In this document: positions 1 to 8,953 of the stretch, piece by piece | Layout of the letters: each line of letters opens with the position of its first letter | Position numbering within the stretch: the first letter of the stretch is position 1 | Assembly (NCBI GenBank): GCA_963839165.1 | Contig: CAWIUG010000049.1 | Location: 1 to 64,000 of the forward strand | Direction: 5' to 3' | Length of the DNA: 64,000 bases | Source: DATFVA01 sp963839165 | GTDB taxonomy: Bacteria; Bacteroidota; Ignavibacteria; Ignavibacteriales; Ignavibacteriaceae | Program-made: the position numbers and the translations under genes | Notes under the pieces: model-generated | What the model was told of the DNA's origin: nothing | The model's database searches: none | What the model saw: the letters and a program-made list of their open reading frames with translations, nothing else

Positions 1-2
1 CA

Positions 3-431
3 ATGTCATATGAAAATCCTGAGGAATTTAAAAGAGTTTTTGAGAAATACGGACCTGCGAAAATTGTAATCTCGCTTGATGTTTTAAATGATGAAATGAT
101 CGTACGAGGAAGAAAAATTAAAACAGGAATTAACTATCTCGACTATGCAAAAAAATTAGCGGAATTCGGTGTAGAGAGGTTCATTATAACCGATGTTGAG
201 AGAAATGGAACTATGTCAGGGCCAAATCTGGATCTTTCAAAAAAAATAGCTAATGCCACAAAGCAGAAAGTTACGGTCTCAGGTGGGGTAAGGAATAAGG
301 ATGAACTTATGGATATTCAGGCTCTGATTCCTTTGGGCATAGATTCAGTGATTGTGGGAAGGGCTCTGTATGAAAACCGGTTTCCCTGCCAGAAATTATG
401 GCGTGTTGCTGAAGCAGGTTTATTCAACTAA
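3..431 (+). CDS. hisA: HisA, C-terminal part (cut by window start)
   Basis: Phosphoribosylformimino-AICAR-phosphate isomerase of histidine biosynthesis, a cytoplasmic TIM barrel. The visible 142 residues hold the second half of the barrel: VISLDV near residue 25, the HisA signature ITDVERNGTMSGPN near residues 60-75 with the catalytic aspartate, VSGGVR near 90 and the phosphate-binding VIVGRALYE near 115. HisA is normally about 240 residues, so the N-terminal half lies before the window and the ATG at base 3 is probably internal. HisF shares the fold, but the NGTMSGPN loop is HisA-like. The family assignment is firm; the true start is not visible. Confidence 0.88.
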   Translation: MSYENPEEFKRVFEKYGPAKIVISLDVLNDEMIVRGRKIKTGINYLDYAKKLAEFGVERFIITDVERNGTMSGPNLDLSKKIANATKQKVTVSGGVRNKDELMDIQALIPLGIDSVIVGRALYENRFPCQKLWRVAEAGLFN

Positions 432-441
432 TGGAGTGAGA

Positions 442-996
442 ATGGAAAATCAAAGAAAAGTAGTGCATAGTAGTTTCTGGTCTAATTTTTTTAAATCACC
501 TACTGAAAAAGTGGATTTGCAAAAATCCCTGCTCTCAATACCGATTTTTAGCAGACTCACTCGAAGAGAATTAGCAATGTTGATGAATATTATCCATAAT
601 AGAACGTATGTTGCCGGAGAATTTATTTTTTATCAGGGTGATCCTGGATTAGGATTATACCTTATACGGGATGGGGAAGTTACAATTCAGCGCAAAAAGG
701 AAAATGAGGAAATTGTTTCTCTTGCTTCCTTCACAAAAGGCGATTTTTTCGGAGAACTGGCACTTATTGATGGTGAAAAGCGTTCAGCTTCTTCTGTAAG
801 CAGTTCGGATACAAGACTAGCTGTAATATTTAAACCCGACCTTGATGAATTTATCGAAAATTATCCTAAAAGCGGTATTAAAATTCTCAGGGGTATTTCT
901 GAAATAATAGCAACCAGGTTAAGAAAATTAAATGAGGACAACTTTAACCTGCAAAATAAATTAGAAATTAAAATGGAGACGACCTATGGAACCTGA
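442..996 (+). CDS. Cyclic-nucleotide-binding domain protein
   Basis: A 184-residue protein that is mostly one cNMP-binding (CRP-like) beta-roll. It has LLSIPIFSRLTRRELA, then GEFIFYQGDPGLGLYLIRDGEV and the cap segment GDFFGELALIDGEKRSAS (about residues 100-118), which resembles the phosphate-binding cassette. No helix-turn-helix follows, only a short charged helix, so it is probably a ligand sensor or scaffold, not a transcription factor. The frame is open further upstream, but the ATG at 442 follows GGAGTGAG closely and lies just past the hisA stop, so I start there. Its last 11 bases overlap the next gene, suggesting coupled translation. Ligand unknown. Confidence 0.8.
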   Translation: MENQRKVVHSSFWSNFFKSPTEKVDLQKSLLSIPIFSRLTRRELAMLMNIIHNRTYVAGEFIFYQGDPGLGLYLIRDGEVTIQRKKENEEIVSLASFTKGDFFGELALIDGEKRSASSVSSSDTRLAVIFKPDLDEFIENYPKSGIKILRGISEIIATRLRKLNEDNFNLQNKLEIKMETTYGT

Positions 997-1483
997 TATT
1001 TCCAAAGTGCTTGTTCCAATTGATTTTTCTGATTATTCAAAAAGCGCATTAAAATATGCAGTCAGCTTTGTAAAACACTTCAAAGCACAGTTGATTCTGG
1101 TATACGTTGTTGAACCGGTAATATATCCACCAGATTTCAGCATGGGACAGATTGCCATTCCTTCTGTTGATCTTGATATGGACAAACGGGCAATGGAAGA
1201 ACTAAATAAACTCGCGGAACAGGAAATTCCCCCTGAAATAAAAGTTAAGTCGATTGTGAAGACTGGAAAACCTTTTCTAGAGATAATTGAAACAGCCGGT
1301 GAACAGAATGTAGATTTGGTTATAATTGCTACTCACGGTCATACCGGTATGGAACATATACTTTTCGGAAGCACCGCTGAAAAGGTTATCCGTAAAGCAC
1401 CTTGCCCTGTTTTAACGCTTAGAGAACCGATAAAGGGTTTTTTATTTAAAGATGAATTGAAGAAGGAAAAAGAAAAAGTTTGA
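986..1483 (+). CDS. Universal stress protein (UspA family)
   Basis: A single Usp domain of 165 residues. The N-terminus KVLVPIDFSDYSKSALKYA is the family's first strand and helix. The ATP-binding signature G-x2-G-x9-G-(S/T) is present as GHTGMEHILFGST near residue 120, so this is probably the nucleotide-binding type. The C-terminus has a short basic/acidic tail. It overlaps the end of the cNMP-binding gene by 11 bases and is probably co-transcribed with it, a plausible pairing of nucleotide sensors. It ends directly against the convergent polyprenyl synthase gene with no spacer. Confidence 0.9.
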   Translation: MEPDISKVLVPIDFSDYSKSALKYAVSFVKHFKAQLILVYVVEPVIYPPDFSMGQIAIPSVDLDMDKRAMEELNKLAEQEIPPEIKVKSIVKTGKPFLEIIETAGEQNVDLVIIATHGHTGMEHILFGSTAEKVIRKAPCPVLTLREPIKGFLFKDELKKEKEKV

Positions 1484-2464
1484 TTAGTTCTTTCTGTCTA
1501 TCACGAAATCTACCAATCCTTCAAGTGCAATTTTAGCTGGAGAATCTGGAAATAACTTCAGCGATTCTTTAGCTTTTTCCGAATAATCATGCGCAGTTTT
1601 CAATGCATATTCGATACCACCATTATCCCTGACAAAGTTTATAATCTCACGAGTATCACCGTTTCCATTATTATTTTTAATCATTCGCCTGATTTTATCA
1701 GCTTCAGTCTTCGGAACTTTCTTTAAGGAATAAATCAGAGGCAGCGTTATCTTCTTCTCTTTTATGTCACCTCCTACAGGTTTGCCCGTTATCTTTGAGC
1801 TGCCCTCATAATCAAGAATATCATCCCTTATCTGGAAAGCCATACCGATTGATTCCCCGAATTTTTTCATTGCCTGATGGTATTCAACATTTTCCGAAGC
1901 ACTCATCGAACCTATCATACAGCATGTTTCAAGGAGTGAAGCTGTTTTATCCGATATAACCTTGAAATAAGTTTCTTCATCTATATCCAGTTTACGTGTT
2001 TTCTGAATCTGAAGAAGCTCACCTTCCGACATCCTCCTTACTGCGTTAGTGATAACTCCAAGAAAATCAAAATCTTTGCCTTCTACCGCAATCATCAGAC
2101 CCCGTGAGAGCAGATAATCACCCATAAGCACAGCAGCTTTATTCTTGAAAATTGCATTTATCGACCAGAATCCCCTTCTTTTATCGGCATTATCAACGAC
2201 ATCATCGTGTATCAGGGTTGCAGTATGAAGCAGTTCTACAAGCACTGCACCCCGGTAGCTTCTCTCCGATACACCTCCTGATAATTTGGCTGAAAGAAGT
2301 ACGAGCAATGGCCTAATTTTTTTTCCCTTCTGACGTATAACATATCTGGCAATAAGGTCCACAAGCCCGACATTGCTCTTCATGGATTTCTTAAACAGGC
2401 GTTCGAATTCTTCAAGCTCAGTTTTTATGGGATGACTTATTTCACTTAAAGCTCTTTTTATCAA
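1484..2464 (-). CDS. Polyprenyl diphosphate synthase (trans-type)
   Basis: A 326-residue all-helical trans-isoprenyl diphosphate synthase that condenses isopentenyl diphosphate onto allylic primers, probably making the quinone side chain. Both aspartate-rich motifs are visible: first LIHDDVVDNADKRRG near residue 87, second FQIRDDILDYEG near residue 212. GKKIRPLLVLLSAKL is the usual substrate-binding lysine/arginine region. Chain length cannot be read reliably, but the length and LLHTATLIHDDV region resemble octaprenyl/heptaprenyl (IspB-type) enzymes more than short-chain IspA. Its start overlaps the tatC stop by four bases. Confidence 0.88.
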   Translation of the reverse strand: MIKRALSEISHPIKTELEEFERLFKKSMKSNVGLVDLIARYVIRQKGKKIRPLLVLLSAKLSGGVSERSYRGAVLVELLHTATLIHDDVVDNADKRRGFWSINAIFKNKAAVLMGDYLLSRGLMIAVEGKDFDFLGVITNAVRRMSEGELLQIQKTRKLDIDEETYFKVISDKTASLLETCCMIGSMSASENVEYHQAMKKFGESIGMAFQIRDDILDYEGSSKITGKPVGGDIKEKKITLPLIYSLKKVPKTEADKIRRMIKNNNGNGDTREIINFVRDNGGIEYALKTAHDYSEKAKESLKLFPDSPAKIALEGLVDFVIDRKN

Positions 2465-3222
2465 TGTTTTTTCGCTGCTAATTTTGAAATGAAAATACTT
2501 ATTTCATACAATAAAACCAATGGAACAGCCAACACTACCTGGGAGACAGGATCAGTTCCGGGAGTTAAAAATGCAGCAAGGACCATTATTATAACAATAG
2601 CATGCTTCCTGTATTTTTTCATGAAGGCGGGAGTAAGTATGCCCAGTTTCGTAAGAAAAAAAGAAATCATCGGTAATTCAAAAACTACACCTGCTGCAAG
2701 TATTACACTGATAATAATTGACACATATTCATCGATAGCAAATTCATTCTTAATTAGTTCTGTCCCAAATTCCCTCACGAATTTAAAGGCGAGGGGAATC
2801 ATAGCAAAATACGCAAACAAGATTCCTATCAAAAAGCTGATTGTACTATAGAATACTATGAGCAGGATATACTTTCGTTCTTTTTTACGCAGAGCAGGAG
2901 AAATAAACTTCCATAGCTGATAGAATAAATTGGGGAGACTGAGAATCACACCTCCTATCAATGCTACCTGGAAGTAGAGAAAAAGCTGGCCGAATGGTTT
3001 CAAGTTCTGTAACTGAAGCCCGTTATCTTTAGCGGGCTTTAAGAGGATATCTACTACAAGAAAATCAGCAAATATCCAGCAGATTATCGCTCCGACCACA
3101 ATCCCGATTATCGAATAAATTAGTCTCCATCTTAGTTCTTCAAGATGGTCAAGGAAGGTCATTTCGACTTCATTTGCCTCTTCTTCTATCAGGTCGGGAC
3201 TGTTAAGTTCTTTAGTTGCCAC
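2461..3222 (-). CDS. tatC: Sec-independent protein translocase TatC
   Basis: Core of the twin-arginine translocase, which exports folded proteins. The 253-residue sequence has a cytoplasmic N-terminus with the signature MTFLDHLEELRWRLI (about residue 21), followed by six hydrophobic segments, including a long first one ending IICWIFADFL and a late FLTPGTDPVSQVVLAVP loop typical of TatC. Family length is about 250, so it is complete. It overlaps the polyprenyl synthase gene by ATGA and follows glyA after 10 bases, so the three probably share a transcript. No tatA/tatB is seen nearby. Confidence 0.93.
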   Translation of the reverse strand: MATKELNSPDLIEEEANEVEMTFLDHLEELRWRLIYSIIGIVVGAIICWIFADFLVVDILLKPAKDNGLQLQNLKPFGQLFLYFQVALIGGVILSLPNLFYQLWKFISPALRKKERKYILLIVFYSTISFLIGILFAYFAMIPLAFKFVREFGTELIKNEFAIDEYVSIIISVILAAGVVFELPMISFFLTKLGILTPAFMKKYRKHAIVIIMVLAAFLTPGTDPVSQVVLAVPLVLLYEISIFISKLAAKKH

Positions 3223-3232
3223 GGTACTTATT

Positions 3233-4531
3233 TCAGCTTAATCCTGCATATAGTGGAAATTTTGAACATAGGTTCTTTACCTCAACTCTTATCTCTTCAA
3301 GCTTTATATCATTCTCGATGTTCTTTACGGTTGAATCGATAAAACCAGCAATAAGCGACATTTCATTTTCTTTCATTCCTCTGGTGGTTACCGCAGGAGT
3401 GCCTATCCTGATACCGCTCGTTACGAAAGGACTTCTGGTATCAAATGGAACCATATTTTTATTCACGGTAATACCAGCTTTTTCAAATGCATTTTCGGCT
3501 AATTTACCAGTGATATTCTTATTTGTGAGGTCGATAAGCATCAGATGGTTATCTGTTCCGCCTGATATGAGGTCGAAATCATATTTTGAAAGTCCTTGAG
3601 CAAGTGCTTTAGCATTGTTAATTACCTGGCCGGCGTATTCCTTAAATGAATCCTGCAGAGCCTCTCCGAAGGCTACCGCTTTAGCCATTATGATATGCAT
3701 GAGAGGGCCACCCTGAATCCCCGGCATCACTATGCTATCGAGAATTTCCGACATCATTTTTATCCGGTCTCCCTTCGGCGTCTTCTTTCCCATCGGGTTC
3801 TCATAATCTTTTCCCATAAGGATTATGCCCCCTCTGGGTCCGCGTAGCGTTTTATGGGTTGTAGAGGTTACCACATCACAGAATTTTAGGGGATTTTCAA
3901 GGAAACCTTTAGCAATAAGACCAGCAGGGTGAGCCATATCGCACATCAGAAAAGCACCAATTGAATCAGCGATCTCTCTAAATCTACTATAATCCCATTC
4001 TCTTGGATATGCACTGGCACCAGTAACAATGATCTTTGGTTTTTCCTTCTTCGCAAGATCAGCGATATGGTCATAATCCAGTGTTTTGGTTTCTTTATTC
4101 AGCAGGTACCCGATTGCATGGTAAAGCTGACCTGAAAAATTCACAGGCGAACCATGTGTTAAGTGGCCGCCATGAGCCAGACTCAGACCCATTATCTTAT
4201 CTCCCGGGTTCAGCATTGCCATATACACAGCCATATTTGCCTGGGAACCACTATGCGGCTGAACATTTACATATTCAGCATCAAATAACTTCTTTAATCT
4301 TTCTCTGGCAAGGTTCTCTGCCATATCAACATATTCACATCCACCGTAGTACCTTTTTCCAGGGTATCCTTCTGCATACTTATTTGTGAGGACAGATCCA
4401 GCTGCCTCAAGAACAGCTGGACTGACAAAATTTTCTGAGGCTATAAGTTCAAGTTTTTCCTGCTGTCTCTGGGTTTCAAGTTTTAAGACTTCAAAGATTT
4501 TTTGATCTTTTTGAATATTTGAATAATCCAT
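3233..4531 (-). CDS. glyA: Serine hydroxymethyltransferase
   Basis: Pyridoxal-phosphate enzyme that interconverts serine and glycine and charges tetrahydrofolate with a one-carbon unit. The 432-residue protein begins with a typical SHMT N-terminus (LELIASENFVSPAVLEA), has the glycine-rich substrate loop KRYYGGCEYVD near residue 60 and the PLP-lysine motif VVTSTTHKTLRGPRGG near residue 225. Length and all motifs are normal. It probably leads the glyA-tatC-polyprenyl synthase operon, since a terminator hairpin lies upstream at 4597-4625. Confidence 0.97.
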   Translation of the reverse strand: MDYSNIQKDQKIFEVLKLETQRQQEKLELIASENFVSPAVLEAAGSVLTNKYAEGYPGKRYYGGCEYVDMAENLARERLKKLFDAEYVNVQPHSGSQANMAVYMAMLNPGDKIMGLSLAHGGHLTHGSPVNFSGQLYHAIGYLLNKETKTLDYDHIADLAKKEKPKIIVTGASAYPREWDYSRFREIADSIGAFLMCDMAHPAGLIAKGFLENPLKFCDVVTSTTHKTLRGPRGGIILMGKDYENPMGKKTPKGDRIKMMSEILDSIVMPGIQGGPLMHIIMAKAVAFGEALQDSFKEYAGQVINNAKALAQGLSKYDFDLISGGTDNHLMLIDLTNKNITGKLAENAFEKAGITVNKNMVPFDTRSPFVTSGIRIGTPAVTTRGMKENEMSLIAGFIDSTVKNIENDIKLEEIRVEVKNLCSKFPLYAGLS

Positions 4532-4596
4532 TTTAATTCACTGATTTTGTAAATATTGAATAATTTTCAGTTAGAAAATATAACAAATAAAAAGAA

Positions 4597-4625
4597 AAGG
4601 TTCCGGGTGTAAACCTCGGAACCTT
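4597..4625 (-). terminator. Rho-independent terminator after the TPR gene
   Basis: A perfect 9-bp stem (AAGGTTCCG pairing with CGGAACCTT) encloses an 11-base loop that can extend the stem by three more pairs. Read on the minus strand it is followed by TTTTCTTTTTATTT. It lies 28 bases past the stop of the TPR gene and before glyA, separating the two transcription units. Confidence 0.85.
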
Positions 4626-4652
4626 CTCTTGAATTCAATAAATAAATCAGAT

Positions 4653-5948
4653 TTATGGAACTGTTACGCTTTTACCGATCCAGGTATAACAGTCTCCTGA
4701 AGGTGATACAGTCTGGCCTGACTTATATTTACGGAAAAAATAATCTTCCTGCGTTGGGATGGAACCGGACAGGGCATTTATTCTTTCCCGTGCTTGTGTA
4801 AAATTAGGATCTATTGACAATGCTTTTCGGTAAGTATCAACTGCAATCTGGTACACAACCTTTGCGTTAAAATCAAATGTGCAGTTTCGGGCCGCTTGTT
4901 CATAAAGTAGTCCTTCATAATACACTGCCTGTGCCCAGCCGTTTCCGATATCATTCGCCTTCTGGAATTGGGTTCTGGCTGCGGCAAGCTGTCCCTTGTC
5001 TTTGTAGACAAGTCCCAGGTTCAGATAATGGTTCTTATTCTGAGGATCTAGCTGGATGAGTTTCTTGTAAGCCTCTTCAGCTTTATTAAGCTGATCAGTT
5101 TTTTGATAAGCCTGGGCAAGTTGTGTCCAGTAGTTTACCGATTCCGGTGACTGCTGCACTAGAAATTCAAGAGGAATAATAGCTTCCTGAAAGTTATTTG
5201 CTTTCATCGCGGTAGAAGCGTATTTCCAGGCTTTTTCAGGATTCTCTTTATCATTCTCCCAGTTCTTTTTTGTCAGGGCTACAAGCTCATCGATATTTTC
5301 TACCAGACTCTCAAGTTCCTGTGGCCATTGGGGGTCGTCGGGATATTTATCACTTAGTTTAGTATACAAATCAATGGCTTTCGATTTGTAATCATTCGAA
5401 TCGGAAGCATTGTTTTTATAGAGCTGACCTAATTTATTATAATAATAAGGATCAAGATCCGGGTTATATTGAATGGCGTGCTCATAATCTGCAATTACAC
5501 TGTCTGCAGGAACGTTCAACCACGATTCTTCAACAAATGCTTTCCTTGCTTCGAAATAACCTTTCGCATCCGGATTGTATTTTTCTGCCATGTTATAGAG
5601 ATAAGTAATTGTATCGGCAATAGCCTGTTTTTGCTCAGGTGCGGTATCGGTAGAATCATGGAGATACCAGAGAGCTTCTTCCATTTTATAATATATATAT
5701 TTAGAAAATTTTGATGGATTCATGCCGAGTACCTGCCAGCCGTAAGGTACTGCACTCTGATAATCTTTATTCTTATAATATTCTGAGAACAAACTGTAGA
5801 GTTCAAGTATCTTTGTAGAATCATCAGGAACCTCTGTAACGATATTGCTCTTCGGGAAAGCGGAAAATACACTTAGAAGAAGGAAGAGCACTGTCATTGC
5901 AGTTAACCTGGAGAATTTATCGGAATTATTTTGTGTGGACTCTTTCAT
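4653..5948 (-). CDS. Secreted/anchored tetratricopeptide-repeat protein
   Basis: About 431 residues with a hydrophobic N-terminal segment (LTAMTVLFLLLSVFSAFP) acting as signal peptide or anchor. TPR-like helical pairs follow, clearest at about residues 245-330 (EAWKYASTAMKANNFQEAI, YWTQLAQAYQKTDQLNKAEEAY, HYLNLGLVYKDKGQLAAARTQF). Such proteins usually act as periplasmic scaffolds. The frame extends 27 bases upstream, but the ATG at 5948 is preceded by GAGAGG spanning the end of the upstream gene, so I use that start. It sits two bases after the outer-membrane protein gene, so they are co-transcribed and may work together. Exact role unknown. Confidence 0.75.
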   Translation of the reverse strand: MKESTQNNSDKFSRLTAMTVLFLLLSVFSAFPKSNIVTEVPDDSTKILELYSLFSEYYKNKDYQSAVPYGWQVLGMNPSKFSKYIYYKMEEALWYLHDSTDTAPEQKQAIADTITYLYNMAEKYNPDAKGYFEARKAFVEESWLNVPADSVIADYEHAIQYNPDLDPYYYNKLGQLYKNNASDSNDYKSKAIDLYTKLSDKYPDDPQWPQELESLVENIDELVALTKKNWENDKENPEKAWKYASTAMKANNFQEAIIPLEFLVQQSPESVNYWTQLAQAYQKTDQLNKAEEAYKKLIQLDPQNKNHYLNLGLVYKDKGQLAAARTQFQKANDIGNGWAQAVYYEGLLYEQAARNCTFDFNAKVVYQIAVDTYRKALSIDPNFTQARERINALSGSIPTQEDYFFRKYKSGQTVSPSGDCYTWIGKSVTVP

Positions 5949-5950
5949 TT

Positions 5951-7201
5951 TTATTTTTCCTCTCGAATAAACCAAATGTCACCGAGGCTGATTGTTAAAT
6001 ATGCTTTTAATATATTTTCTTTATAGAGACCGGGATCATTCGCGCCTCGGATAGCATATTGAAGACCCAGATCTAGTGTATTTGCTGTACTCAATGGTAA
6101 TGAAAAGCCTCCTGAAACAGAATATTGATTGATTCCTTCATTATTCACTAAATACTGTGTCTGTTCAAAACTTAAACCTGCACGCCAAATTATTTGTTCC
6201 CAAAAAGACGTTCCTAACGATATCTGTGGTGTATATTCAAAGCCTGCACTTATTTTTGAAGAATTTCTCAGGTTTTCTGAACCTTTGTTGTTAAAGGTGT
6301 ACTTCTCCCATGCCTGAATAGCATAGTCGAAAGTTAGTAAATATTTCTTATTTACCACAAAACTTAATCCAGCGCTAATCCTTCCTGGAATTTTCATATT
6401 TACAATCCCTGTGGTTACCGTATCTGTTCCCAGGGTTGTACTTGAGGTCAGGACTGTATCAGTTTTTAAATTAGAAATGTAATTATATGATAAGCCGAAT
6501 CTGAAATTTGTGATCCCATTCATGTCGAAAGCCGCAGCCAGGTCGGGAGAAAGTAAGCCAACAGTCGATCCCAGACCCTTCGGGCGGTATTCATTTGTGT
6601 AAATAGCATCAGCATTTGATTGATCCGAAAAAGTTATTGAGGAAGTATAATCTATATTTCCAAAATAGTAATCGAATGTGGCGCCAATACTTAAATCAAA
6701 AGGTAGTCTATAGGAAGAACCGATGAATAGCTTTGATAATCCTCCTTTTCCTTTATACGCAGTTGTATAACTACTTATTGAAGTCACTGAAGAGCTCTCA
6801 ACATCATAGCTTACATTCGAATAAGGAATTAGTCCTCCCGCGGCTCCTATACCGTATCTCTCGCTTATCGGGAAGGCAATACTGAATCCTCCGAATTCAG
6901 CCTTGGCATAATATGCAGAAACATTGTCGCCCGAAAGAAAGGAACCATGATAGTTAAGGTTGAATTCAATTCTTGTCCTTTTAAGTTGATATAGTGCTGC
7001 AGGATTATAAAAGCTGATAAAGTTTTTCTCAGCATCAGCAGAACCTAATTGTCCCATTCCAAGTTTTCTGGCTGATTGTGCATAAAGCATATCGCCGATT
7101 CCAATCCGGGAATACGGTGATGAGGATTGTGAATATATTTCCGGAGTCAGGAGAAGCATCAGGAACGTTGAAAGAATAATATATTTATAACTTAATTTCA
7201 T
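5951..7201 (-). CDS. Outer-membrane beta-barrel protein (Bacteroidota type)
   Basis: A 416-residue protein with a clear signal peptide (YIILSTFLMLLLTPEIYSQ) followed by SSPYSRIGIGDMLYA, a start common to Bacteroidota outer-membrane proteins distantly related to FadL/PorV. The rest is rich in alternating hydrophobic strands and Gly/Ser/Tyr/Asn turns, ending in a strand-like LTISLGDIWF. FNPAALYQL-like text near residue 65 (SFYNPAALYQL) is also typical of this group. It overlaps the lipoprotein gene upstream by ATGA. I infer a transport or assembly role in the outer membrane; the substrate is not visible. Confidence 0.7.
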   Translation of the reverse strand: MKLSYKYIILSTFLMLLLTPEIYSQSSSPYSRIGIGDMLYAQSARKLGMGQLGSADAEKNFISFYNPAALYQLKRTRIEFNLNYHGSFLSGDNVSAYYAKAEFGGFSIAFPISERYGIGAAGGLIPYSNVSYDVESSSVTSISSYTTAYKGKGGLSKLFIGSSYRLPFDLSIGATFDYYFGNIDYTSSITFSDQSNADAIYTNEYRPKGLGSTVGLLSPDLAAAFDMNGITNFRFGLSYNYISNLKTDTVLTSSTTLGTDTVTTGIVNMKIPGRISAGLSFVVNKKYLLTFDYAIQAWEKYTFNNKGSENLRNSSKISAGFEYTPQISLGTSFWEQIIWRAGLSFEQTQYLVNNEGINQYSVSGGFSLPLSTANTLDLGLQYAIRGANDPGLYKENILKAYLTISLGDIWFIREEK

Positions 7202-8379
7202 TTTTTTCCTGTATAAGTAATTACCAAACGAGGTCTTAAAGATGCATCGGAAGCATCGCTTCCTTTTAAGGCAAAAATATCTATTCCGAGGTTTTGGCTC
7301 CCCGCAGTTATTACGAAACCATTATTATCATGGTATCCGCTGACAATACTCTGAATAAATTTTGCTATATCTCCGGTAAAATAATTCCCTGATCTGTTAA
7401 GAACAATTGATGAGGTACTATCATAGGATGTCTCAACAGTATCTCTTGCAAAATAAACCACTAATGAATTGTTAAAGTTGTCGCCGGTAAACACAGCACT
7501 GCTGTCTAAATATATCGTAAATTGAGCTTTATTTATCACGGCACCTTTAGGGATTGATGATAAATCATATTTAACACGAGCATTCACTGCAAGCCCTCCC
7601 TGCACAGCTATATCCCCTGATGGAACGACAGGCTTATCACCAGACAATGCACTAACATCTTCAATACTATAAAAGTTTAGTGTATCAATCAGACTTCCCG
7701 TCTGAACAATTACATTCAATCTTGGTATGCCGGTGAACTCAACGTTGTTAGTAGCTTCAAAGCCAATCACACTTGCTGACGTCGGATCAGGTTTAAGATA
7801 CATTCCTTTATTAAGCTGGATCGGTGTTGCAGATGCAGATGTAAACCATAAATTTACTGTCTGCTCATCAATATCAAATGTATACAAGGTATCTGAATAA
7901 TTTTTATTTGAACTGATATCATTATTATCGTACTGCAGATTTGAGAGACTGTCGGCTGTAAATCCGAATGATGTCCATCCGCTATTCACAAAATGTACAG
8001 AATAATTCAGCTGATTTGATGTGTCTCCTATGCTGTACAATTTTGTCAGGTAAACTTTCGCACTCAATATATTAAGTGAAGAATTATTGAAAGCACTTTT
8101 TATTGTATCAGGCAGAACCACAGCAAATCTTATTAACGAAGAAGCTTCAACGTTTTGAAATCTCCCGAGCAGCAGCCTGGGAGAATCACTCAGCTTTACA
8201 CTTGTTTTATAATATGTGGATGTTTGTCCGATTGAATCCTGGTAAGAATCAATCTTATAAATTGTTAAAAAGTCGGTGGATAATATATTACTTCCAATTG
8301 AGGTTGGGGAATCACTGCAGGAATAGATCAAAGCCAGTAATATAAAGGCAGGAATTAAGAGAATTTTTTTATATGTCAA
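7198..8379 (-). CDS. Lipoprotein with C-terminal DNRLRE-like region
   Basis: A 393-residue lipoprotein: signal LLIPAFILLALIYSC with the lipobox cysteine near residue 21, then an extracytoplasmic beta-rich region. The last 30 residues (ASLRPRLVITYTGKK) have the RPRLVITYT ending seen in DNRLRE-type beta-sandwich domains of surface proteins. The start is TTG at 8379, preceded by AGGTGAAATAA. Eleven bases overlap gmhB and four overlap the barrel gene, giving a tightly packed operon. It may be a surface partner of the barrel protein; no enzyme motif is visible. Confidence 0.65.
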   Translation of the reverse strand: MTYKKILLIPAFILLALIYSCSDSPTSIGSNILSTDFLTIYKIDSYQDSIGQTSTYYKTSVKLSDSPRLLLGRFQNVEASSLIRFAVVLPDTIKSAFNNSSLNILSAKVYLTKLYSIGDTSNQLNYSVHFVNSGWTSFGFTADSLSNLQYDNNDISSNKNYSDTLYTFDIDEQTVNLWFTSASATPIQLNKGMYLKPDPTSASVIGFEATNNVEFTGIPRLNVIVQTGSLIDTLNFYSIEDVSALSGDKPVVPSGDIAVQGGLAVNARVKYDLSSIPKGAVINKAQFTIYLDSSAVFTGDNFNNSLVVYFARDTVETSYDSTSSIVLNRSGNYFTGDIAKFIQSIVSGYHDNNGFVITAGSQNLGIDIFALKGSDASDASLRPRLVITYTGKK

Positions 8380-8953
8380 TTATTTCACCTGTAAAATCTT
8401 CTAAAATGAATTTGCATGCATCGTGTATATTTTTGGCTACAAAGCTTGGAAATATATTTTGATTTTGCAATATAGAAATGCTCTCCTTACCATAACCTGT
8501 TTTTACAAGCACAGTCTTAAGACCTGCATTAATTCCGCACATAATATCAGCAGGAGTATCGCCAATAAAATAAGAACCATCCAGATCAATTTTTAATTCG
8601 CGGGAAGCTTGTAAGATCATAAAGGGTGATGGTTTCCTGCATTCCACCTCTTCCTTACTGCTGAAATCCGGATGATGAGGGCAGTAATAAAAAGCGTCGA
8701 TCTCAACTTTATCTTCCTTCAGTAGTTCGTTAATCCTGGAGTTAACAGCATCTACTTCACTTTCAGAGATTAAACCTCTGCCAATTCCCGACTGGTTGGA
8801 TATTACAATGAGTTTTAAATTTAACCTGGTTTTTAATAGAGAGAGAGCCTTCCCCGTTCCGGGAAACAACTTGACCTTGGAAGGATCACTCAGGTATCCC
8901 GGGTCCTCATTTAGTGTCCCGTCTCTATCGAGAAATACGGCATGATGGGGCAT
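8369..8953 (-). CDS. gmhB: HAD-family heptose/sugar bisphosphate phosphatase (GmhB-like)
   Basis: A 194-residue HAD phosphatase, probably removing the 7-phosphate from heptose 1,7-bisphosphate in LPS core or S-layer sugar synthesis. HAD motif I is FLDRDGTLNED (D9, D11), motif II ISNQSGIGRG near residue 52, motif III lysine in CRKPSP near 108 and motif IV FIGDTPADI near 128. The GmhB zinc loop is partly degenerate: CPHHP is present and the last cysteine is in ECRKPSP, but the cysteine expected two residues earlier is valine. The substrate could therefore be another sugar or histidinol phosphate. It overlaps the glgA stop (TGATG). Confidence 0.78.
   Translation of the reverse strand: MPHHAVFLDRDGTLNEDPGYLSDPSKVKLFPGTGKALSLLKTRLNLKLIVISNQSGIGRGLISESEVDAVNSRINELLKEDKVEIDAFYYCPHHPDFSSKEEVECRKPSPFMILQASRELKIDLDGSYFIGDTPADIMCGINAGLKTVLVKTGYGKESISILQNQNIFPSFVAKNIHDACKFILEDFTGEIIDI

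Noticed and set aside
2489..2851. 120-codon plus-strand ORF inside tatC
   Set aside because: It is the antisense shadow of tatC, which has full family motifs and length.
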